Assembly: GCA_910584785.1 (NCBI GenBank)
Contig: CAJUDX010000022.1
Span: 1-44,544, forward strand
DNA from: an uncultured Lachnospiraceae bacterium
GTDB taxonomy: Bacteria > Bacillota > Clostridia > Lachnospirales > Lachnospiraceae
DNA: 44,544 bases
Direction of reading: 5' to 3'
In this document: piece by piece, positions 40,847 through 44,544 of the stretch
How the letters are laid out: the number at the start of each line of letters is the position of its first letter
How positions within the stretch are numbered: position 1 is the first letter of the stretch
The notes under the pieces: model-generated
What the model saw: only the letters and a program-made list of their open reading frames with translations
What the model was told of the DNA's origin: nothing
The model's database searches: none
Program-made: the position numbers and the translations under genes

Positions 40847-42250
40847 ATGGGCAGCAAATCACCTTACATTCGGATGAGAGATGTATCCAGGGTCTATGAT
40901 GAATTAAACATTGGTATTATTATCACAAACGGCGACGGCATCATTATCTGGGGAAACCGCTATTACAGCAAGCTTGCCCAGTTCGATATCCGAACCTATT
41001 TTGGACGAAATGTCCGGGAAATTTCACAGCGGGAGGATGTCTCGCTTCCCACAGAAAGCTATATTATTGATACCGTACTTCGAACCCGGCAGACACAGAC
41101 CGAAGTGGTCCGCTACCATACCGCCGATTACGTTCTGACAACAGCCATCCCTATTTTTAACGAGGAAAAGGCCATCGACTTTATCATCTACAGCATCACC
41201 AATTACAGCGAACTGATGAACCTCCAGGAAGCAGCCTCCAAATCCAGTATGCAGGCTCTGGCGCTGGAAAATCACCTGCGGAACATACAAATCCAGCAGA
41301 GCGTCGGCAAAAATATTATTATTTCTGACAAACAGATGTACAATATTTACGGAAAAGCCCTGCGTTTAGCCTCCACCTCTGTTTCTGTGATGCTGACCGG
41401 CGAATCCGGGGTGGGCAAGGATGTGCTTGCCAAATTTATTCATCAAAACAGCCCGCGCAAGGATGAAAACTTTATCCATGTCAATATGGCGACTATTCCC
41501 CCAGCCCTTTTTGAGTCAGAGCTTTTCGGCTATGCCCCCGGCTCCTTTACCGGCGCGGCAAAAAACGGCAAAAACGGGCTGATCCAGCTGGCAAATAACG
41601 GAACCCTTTTCCTCGATGAGATTGGTGAACTTCCCTTAGACATTCAGGCCAAGTTATTACAGGTCATTCAAAACAAAGAAATCCGAGCCATCGGCGCACT
41701 CGAAGCTGCCCCCGTGGATTTCCGCATTATCTGCGCTACCAACCGCGACCTGCTTCAGATGGTCAAACATCATGAATTTCGCCTGGATTTATATTACCGC
41801 TTAAATACCATCGAACTTTTCCTTCCTCCGCTGCGGGAAAGGCCGACAGATATCCCGCTTTTGGCAACCTGGTTTTTAAATCACTACAACCAGCAGAACC
41901 GGTGCAGTAAGCACTTATCCAGCGACGTCCTTCAGCTCTTTTCCCGATATTCCTGGCCGGGCAATGTGCGCGAGCTTCAGCACACCATCGAAAGCCTAGT
42001 CGTGCTCTGCCCTACCGAAACCATTACCACCGACCAGCTGCCGGAGGAAATCTATTCTGCCCACCATCAGAATCCGCTCTCCTCCATAGTCAATATCGAA
42101 GAAATGCATTTAAAAGACGCCGTAGAGCTCTTGGAAACTCAAATGATCCAATCCGCATTAAAAAACAGCCCATGCGCTGCCCAGGCCGCGCAAAAACTGG
42201 GCATTGACGCATCGACCTTATCGAAAAAGAGGAAACGTTATGGAATATAA
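40847..42250 (+). CDS. Sigma-54-dependent transcriptional activator with PAS sensor domain
   Basis: A 467-residue enhancer-binding protein. A PAS domain (about 12-120: LNIGIIITNGDGIIIWGNRYY) is followed by the AAA+ domain with Walker A GESGVGKD (185-192), the sigma-54 contact loop GSFTGA (232-237, Ser in place of the usual Ala), Walker B TLFLDEIGEL and YSWPGNVREL near 370. A C-terminal Fis-type HTH follows (CAAQAAQKLGIDASTLSKKR). The PAS domain probably senses a small ligand or acyl compound. The Shine-Dalgarno GGGAG is ten bases upstream. It overlaps the next activator gene by 11 bp. The adjacent -24/-12 promoter makes the acyl-CoA operon its likely target. Confidence 0.93.
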   Translation: MGSKSPYIRMRDVSRVYDELNIGIIITNGDGIIIWGNRYYSKLAQFDIRTYFGRNVREISQREDVSLPTESYIIDTVLRTRQTQTEVVRYHTADYVLTTAIPIFNEEKAIDFIIYSITNYSELMNLQEAASKSSMQALALENHLRNIQIQQSVGKNIIISDKQMYNIYGKALRLASTSVSVMLTGESGVGKDVLAKFIHQNSPRKDENFIHVNMATIPPALFESELFGYAPGSFTGAAKNGKNGLIQLANNGTLFLDEIGELPLDIQAKLLQVIQNKEIRAIGALEAAPVDFRIICATNRDLLQMVKHHEFRLDLYYRLNTIELFLPPLRERPTDIPLLATWFLNHYNQQNRCSKHLSSDVLQLFSRYSWPGNVRELQHTIESLVVLCPTETITTDQLPEEIYSAHHQNPLSSIVNIEEMHLKDAVELLETQMIQSALKNSPCAAQAAQKLGIDASTLSKKRKRYGI

Positions 42251-43433
42251 AGAGGATAAACAAAATCAGGAAAAGGAGAAAAGAAAAGAATCCGAAAAAA
42301 CAAGTCACCCTCTGGAAACTCAAACACCGAAAAGGCAAACCAAGGAAAATCAAATACAAAAAAGGCAACCCCAGGGAAATCAAACACTGGGAAATCTGGT
42401 GGTGCAGTCCTCTGCGATGGTTAATATTTATCAAAAAGCAGATATGCTCTCCACCAACCGCGCCTCTGTGCTTATCTACGGCGAAAGCGGCACAGGAAAA
42501 AATCATTTGGCAGAATATATTCAAAAAAACAGCGCATTATCCAAAGCCCCCTTTGTCTGTATTCACTGTAATGCCATCCCATCCGAATTATTTGCCTCGG
42601 AACTGTTTGGTTACTTTCCCAATGCTTTTACCGGAGCATCCAACCGGGGAAAAACAGGACTGTTAGAGATTGCTAACCACGGCACGATTCTATTTGATGA
42701 GATTAATGAACTCTCTGCGCAAAACCAGACACTTTTGCTTCACTTTCTGCAGAATCGGACCATTACACCCCTGGGCTCCTTAAAGGCAAAAGAAATTCAC
42801 GCCCGCATTATCTGTACTTCCGGTCGGGATCTCCGGGAAATGATTCATGAAGGTAGCTTTCGCCTCGACCTTTATTACCGGATTTGCGTGGCGAATATCC
42901 ACATTCCCCCGCTTCGAAGCAGACGCGAGGAAATTCCCTGTTTTATCCGCCACTTTATTGAAAACTATGCTGAAATCTACCATTGCGCCAAAGATGAACT
43001 CATCATCCCCGAACATAAAATGAACGAATTATCCCAATTAGACTGGATGGGAAATATCCGCGAGGTTGAAAACTTTGCTCAAAAGATATGCCTTGCCGAA
43101 TACCCGGAACAGGTGATCGATGATTATATCCGCCGTTTCCAGAACTTTCATCCCCTGGATCTGGAAATACCCAGCCGGAAAATACTCCCTGCGGATCAGG
43201 AAACATCCTCCGCTGGCAAACAAGCCGCTTCGGACGATTCCATTTCTTCCTCCCATCTCCCATTCGACAGACCTCGGATAAAGACATTAAAAGAGGCTCT
43301 CCGTGAGTTCGAATACAGCTACATCCAAAACGCCATCAACGAAACAGAGAACCTAAAAGAAGCAGCCAAACAACTGGGCATCAGCTACAGCAGCCTTTGC
43401 CGGAAAAAAGCAGAATTTTCAAACACGCTCTAA
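42240..43433 (+). CDS. Second sigma-54-dependent activator, without a sensor domain
   Basis: A 397-residue enhancer-binding protein. Residues 1-55 are low-complexity and charged, rich in Lys, Gln and Glu, with no PAS or receiver domain. The AAA+ core has Walker A GESGTGKN (81-88), loop NAFTGA (128-133, Asn replacing the first Gly of GAFTGA), Walker B TILFDEINEL and LDWMGNIREVENF. The C-terminus has a Fis-type HTH (LKEAAKQLGISYSSLCRKK). The start at 42240 lies inside the 3' end of the first activator and has AGAGG seven bases upstream; an upstream in-frame ATG at 42204 has no RBS. It probably works together with the first activator, possibly as a mixed hexamer. The altered loop leaves its own activating ability uncertain. 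Confidence 0.9.
   Translation: MEYKEDKQNQEKEKRKESEKTSHPLETQTPKRQTKENQIQKRQPQGNQTLGNLVVQSSAMVNIYQKADMLSTNRASVLIYGESGTGKNHLAEYIQKNSALSKAPFVCIHCNAIPSELFASELFGYFPNAFTGASNRGKTGLLEIANHGTILFDEINELSAQNQTLLLHFLQNRTITPLGSLKAKEIHARIICTSGRDLREMIHEGSFRLDLYYRICVANIHIPPLRSRREEIPCFIRHFIENYAEIYHCAKDELIIPEHKMNELSQLDWMGNIREVENFAQKICLAEYPEQVIDDYIRRFQNFHPLDLEIPSRKILPADQETSSAGKQAASDDSISSSHLPFDRPRIKTLKEALREFEYSYIQNAINETENLKEAAKQLGISYSSLCRKKAEFSNTL
42331..42390 (+). repeat. 30-bp imperfect tandem repeat inside the second activator gene
   Basis: Two adjacent 30-bp units (42331-42360 and 42361-42390) share most bases, for example AAAGGCAA and GGAAAATCAAA/GGGAAATCAAA. They encode the KRQTKENQIQ / KRQPQGNQTL repeat of the charged N-terminal tail. 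A partial third copy precedes them. Confidence 0.7.
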
Positions 43434-43438
43434 CCCGG

Positions 43439-44135
43439 CTATTTTTTCAAACATTTTATTATCGGCATCCCAATAAAGACAGCCGAAAGAACCAGTAAAG
43501 CCAGACTTAACGGCCTTGTCACAAATACAGACAGCGATCCATTCGCAAACACCATGTTCTGTGTCCAGTTGCTTTCCATCATACTCCCCAAAATCGATGC
43601 CAGAATCAGCGGCGACTGCAAGCTTCGGGCGCCTGCGGGAAGCCTGGTCATAGGCCATAAAAATAGCCATAATCATCCCTGCCCCAGGAATAATACCGAT
43701 AATATTTCCAATTACACTGGACTGAATCCAGATGGGAAACAGGCGTTTAGACATCGTTTTATCCGGCAGAATGACCTTAACTTTTTGATTATTTTCATCC
43801 TTAGTTTTCTCAGTCTCCTTCACCTGTGCCCCAGCCGCATCACCCTCTGGTCTCCTCGTTTGGATTCCTTCAATCATCTCCAAAATAGAAGTAATACCAA
43901 AAAGTCCAATTAGCATGGGAATCAGGGAAATCCCATCCATCAGACTGACCTGCCCAAAGGTAAAACGGGCCAGGCCGGTCTGCGGACTCATACCAACACA
44001 GCTGAAAATTAATGCCACTGCCAGCGCAGAACACAGTGCTGTTATGCCAGGTTTTTGGTAGCCCAAAATACGGATAATCATAGCACATAAAATAAACGTA
44101 TCCATCACATACCCAATCTTTTTCAGCAGAAACAC
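43439..44135 (-). pseudogene. tctA: tctA remnant (tripartite tricarboxylate transporter large permease), truncated and frameshifted
   Basis: Two pieces of a TctA-type permease are recognisable on the minus strand. From 44135 to about 43640 the frame reads CVGMSPQTGLARFTFGQVSLMDGI, IPMLIGLFGITSILE and, further on, NIIGIIPGAGMIMAIFMAYDQASRRRPK, matching the middle of TctA. From about 43640 to 43439 the C-terminal part continues in another frame: SPLILASILGSMMESN and SVFVTRPLSLALLVLS. TctA is normally about 500 residues; the N-terminal third and about 150-200 residues between the pieces are missing, and the joint is out of frame. The GTG at 44135 has no RBS. It converges on the second activator gene, with five bases between them. 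No tctB or tctC is visible. Confidence 0.75.
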
Positions 44136-44166
44136 TGAACTTTTTGTGAAATAAGGGTCAGTAGCC

Positions 44167-44194
44167 TTGAAAAAAATATTTTATGGGCTATACT
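44167..44194 (+). promoter_or_regulatory. Plus-strand promoter at the right end
   Basis: TTGAAA (44167-44172), 16 bp, TATACT (44189-44194). It faces right, away from the tctA remnant, and transcription should begin near 44201. Confidence 0.65.
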
Positions 44195-44200
44195 TATATT

Positions 44201-44406
44201 AACCGTTGTGACGAGCGGTTCGCATAGAAGTAAGAAGTCAGACATTTTAAAAAGATTCGTTAAGTTAGTAGTCAACCGTTTAAATATTATAGAAGTTGAG
44301 AATATAAAAAAGCAAGGAGTAAGAAGTCAAAAGTAAAAGTATATAGTCGTAGCGAACAAGAACGTCAATGATATCCCCAACCTTGGGCTTGTTTTTGGCG
44401 TTCTTT
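44201..44406 (+). ncRNA. Candidate leader or small RNA of about 205 nt
   Basis: This interval is bounded by a plus-strand promoter and a strong intrinsic terminator and has no credible reading frame with an RBS. It begins with a small hairpin AACCG-10-CGGTT (44211-44230), then a purine-rich unstructured stretch carrying three related AGTwAGwAGTCA elements, then the terminator stem. It could be a regulatory leader with attenuation for the gene at 44447 or an independent small RNA. I could not match it to a known family. Confidence 0.4.
44229..44329 (+). repeat. Dispersed 12-nt direct repeats AGTAAGAAGTCA in the candidate RNA
   Basis: AGTAAGAAGTCA occurs at 44229-44240 and, identically, at 44318-44329; a variant AGTTAGTAGTCA lies at 44263-44274. 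Spacing is 34 and 55 nt, so they are not a regular array. Confidence 0.55.
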
Positions 44407-44410
44407 TTTT
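44358..44410 (+). terminator. Rho-independent terminator/attenuator before the right-edge gene
   Basis: Outer arms AAGAACGTCAA and TTGGCGTTCTT pair over about eleven bases with one G-T. An inner CCCAA-CC-TTGGG hairpin sits in the loop, and a run of seven T residues follows (44404-44410). The next gene starts 37 nt downstream with no new promoter seen, so partial read-through or regulated attenuation is likely. Confidence 0.85.
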
Positions 44411-44446
44411 GTCCGGCGGTTGAAAAAACCAAAGGAAAAGTATACT

Positions 44447-44544
44447 ATGAATATAAAGGAGAAGCTCTGCCATGTAATCAATCGTGTAGCAGAGGCATAC
44501 AGAAAAGAGCAATCCCTCCGAAAAAGCAAACTGTCAATTAGGGA
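44447..44544 (+). CDS. Unrecognised protein, N-terminal 32 residues only
   Basis: A reading frame opens with ATG at 44447 and runs off the right edge. The visible part starts MNIKEKLCHVINRVAEAYRK and continues basic and probably helical, with no signal peptide and no motif I recognise. AAGGA lies about ten bases upstream. It would be expressed from the promoter at 44167-44194 through the terminator/attenuator at 44358-44410. No function is proposed. Confidence 0.5.
   Translation, partial: MNIKEKLCHVINRVAEAYRKEQSLRKSKLSIR

Noticed and set aside
40540..40877. Small open frames of 72-88 codons in the intergenic region on both strands
   Set aside because: They cover the promoters and inverted repeats, have no convincing RBS and consist mainly of A/T-run codons (Lys, Phe, Ile).
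43399..43446. Terminator after the second activator gene (GCCGG...CCGGC followed by TATTTTTT)
   Set aside because: The stem is only five base pairs with a loop of more than 30 nt; too weak to annotate.
44201..44544. Type III toxin-antitoxin (ToxIN/CptIN/TenpIN-like) locus
   Set aside because: The promoter-repeats-terminator-gene layout is suggestive, but the repeats are irregular (34 and 55 nt apart) and the visible 32 residues do not resemble a ToxN, CptN or TenpN start.
1..44544. tRNA, rRNA, CRISPR arrays, intact insertion sequences
   Set aside because: No cloverleaf-like or rRNA-like segments, no regular repeat-spacer arrays and no transposase-like proteins were found on reading both strands.

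Overview
The window looks like a chromosomal segment of a Lachnospiraceae-type Clostridia (Firmicutes). The basis is the miaB-mutS-mutL-miaA cluster followed by an aluminum-resistance/methionine gamma-lyase family gene, strong AGGAGG ribosome binding sites, YesM/YesN-type sensing, a GntR-LacI (AraR-like) regulator and sigma-54 activators of Firmicute type. Most genes are on the minus strand. I see no rRNA, tRNA, CRISPR array or intact insertion sequence.

Region 1 (1-11.7 kb): a partial methionine gamma-lyase family gene at the left edge, an orphan solute-binding lipoprotein, an AT-rich two-gene ATPase + RloB/TOPRIM pair (AbiL/PARIS-like candidate phage defence), then miaA, mutL, mutS and miaB. 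The lipoprotein and the ATPase-RloB pair sit between miaA and the methionine gamma-lyase gene, so they look like an insertion into an otherwise housekeeping neighbourhood.

Region 2 (11.8-27.6 kb): an L-arabinose island. A YtfQRT-YjfF-type ABC importer (binding protein, double ATPase, two permeases) is followed by araA, an FGGY ribulokinase and araD in one minus-strand operon. A DUF362 gene with its own promoter and terminator lies downstream. A divergent araR-like repressor gene shares the regulatory region. Beyond it lies a three-gene sensing operon: YesM-type histidine kinase, a membrane-anchored binding protein that is a clear paralogue of the transporter's binding protein, and a YesN-type response regulator. 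The likely logic is two-layer control: internal sugar through AraR and external sugar through the sensor lipoprotein.

Region 3 (27.6-43.4 kb): an eleven-gene minus-strand operon for activation and redox conversion of an unidentified carboxylic acid. It encodes an SDR dehydrogenase, a family I CoA-transferase, OFA-type MFS and GntP-type permeases, an acyl-CoA ligase, an acyl-CoA dehydrogenase, a MaoC hydratase, EtfB, EtfA, an MBL hydrolase and an Old Yellow Enzyme-type flavin/Fe-S reductase. Upstream are a good -24/-12 (sigma-54) promoter and two overlapping divergent genes for sigma-54 activators, one with a PAS domain and one without. I read this as a sigma-54-controlled carboxylate fermentation unit.

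Region 4 (43.4-44.5 kb): a decayed tctA transporter remnant, then a plus-strand promoter, a gene-free stretch of about 200 nt ending in a strong intrinsic terminator, and the start of an unrecognised gene that runs off the right edge.
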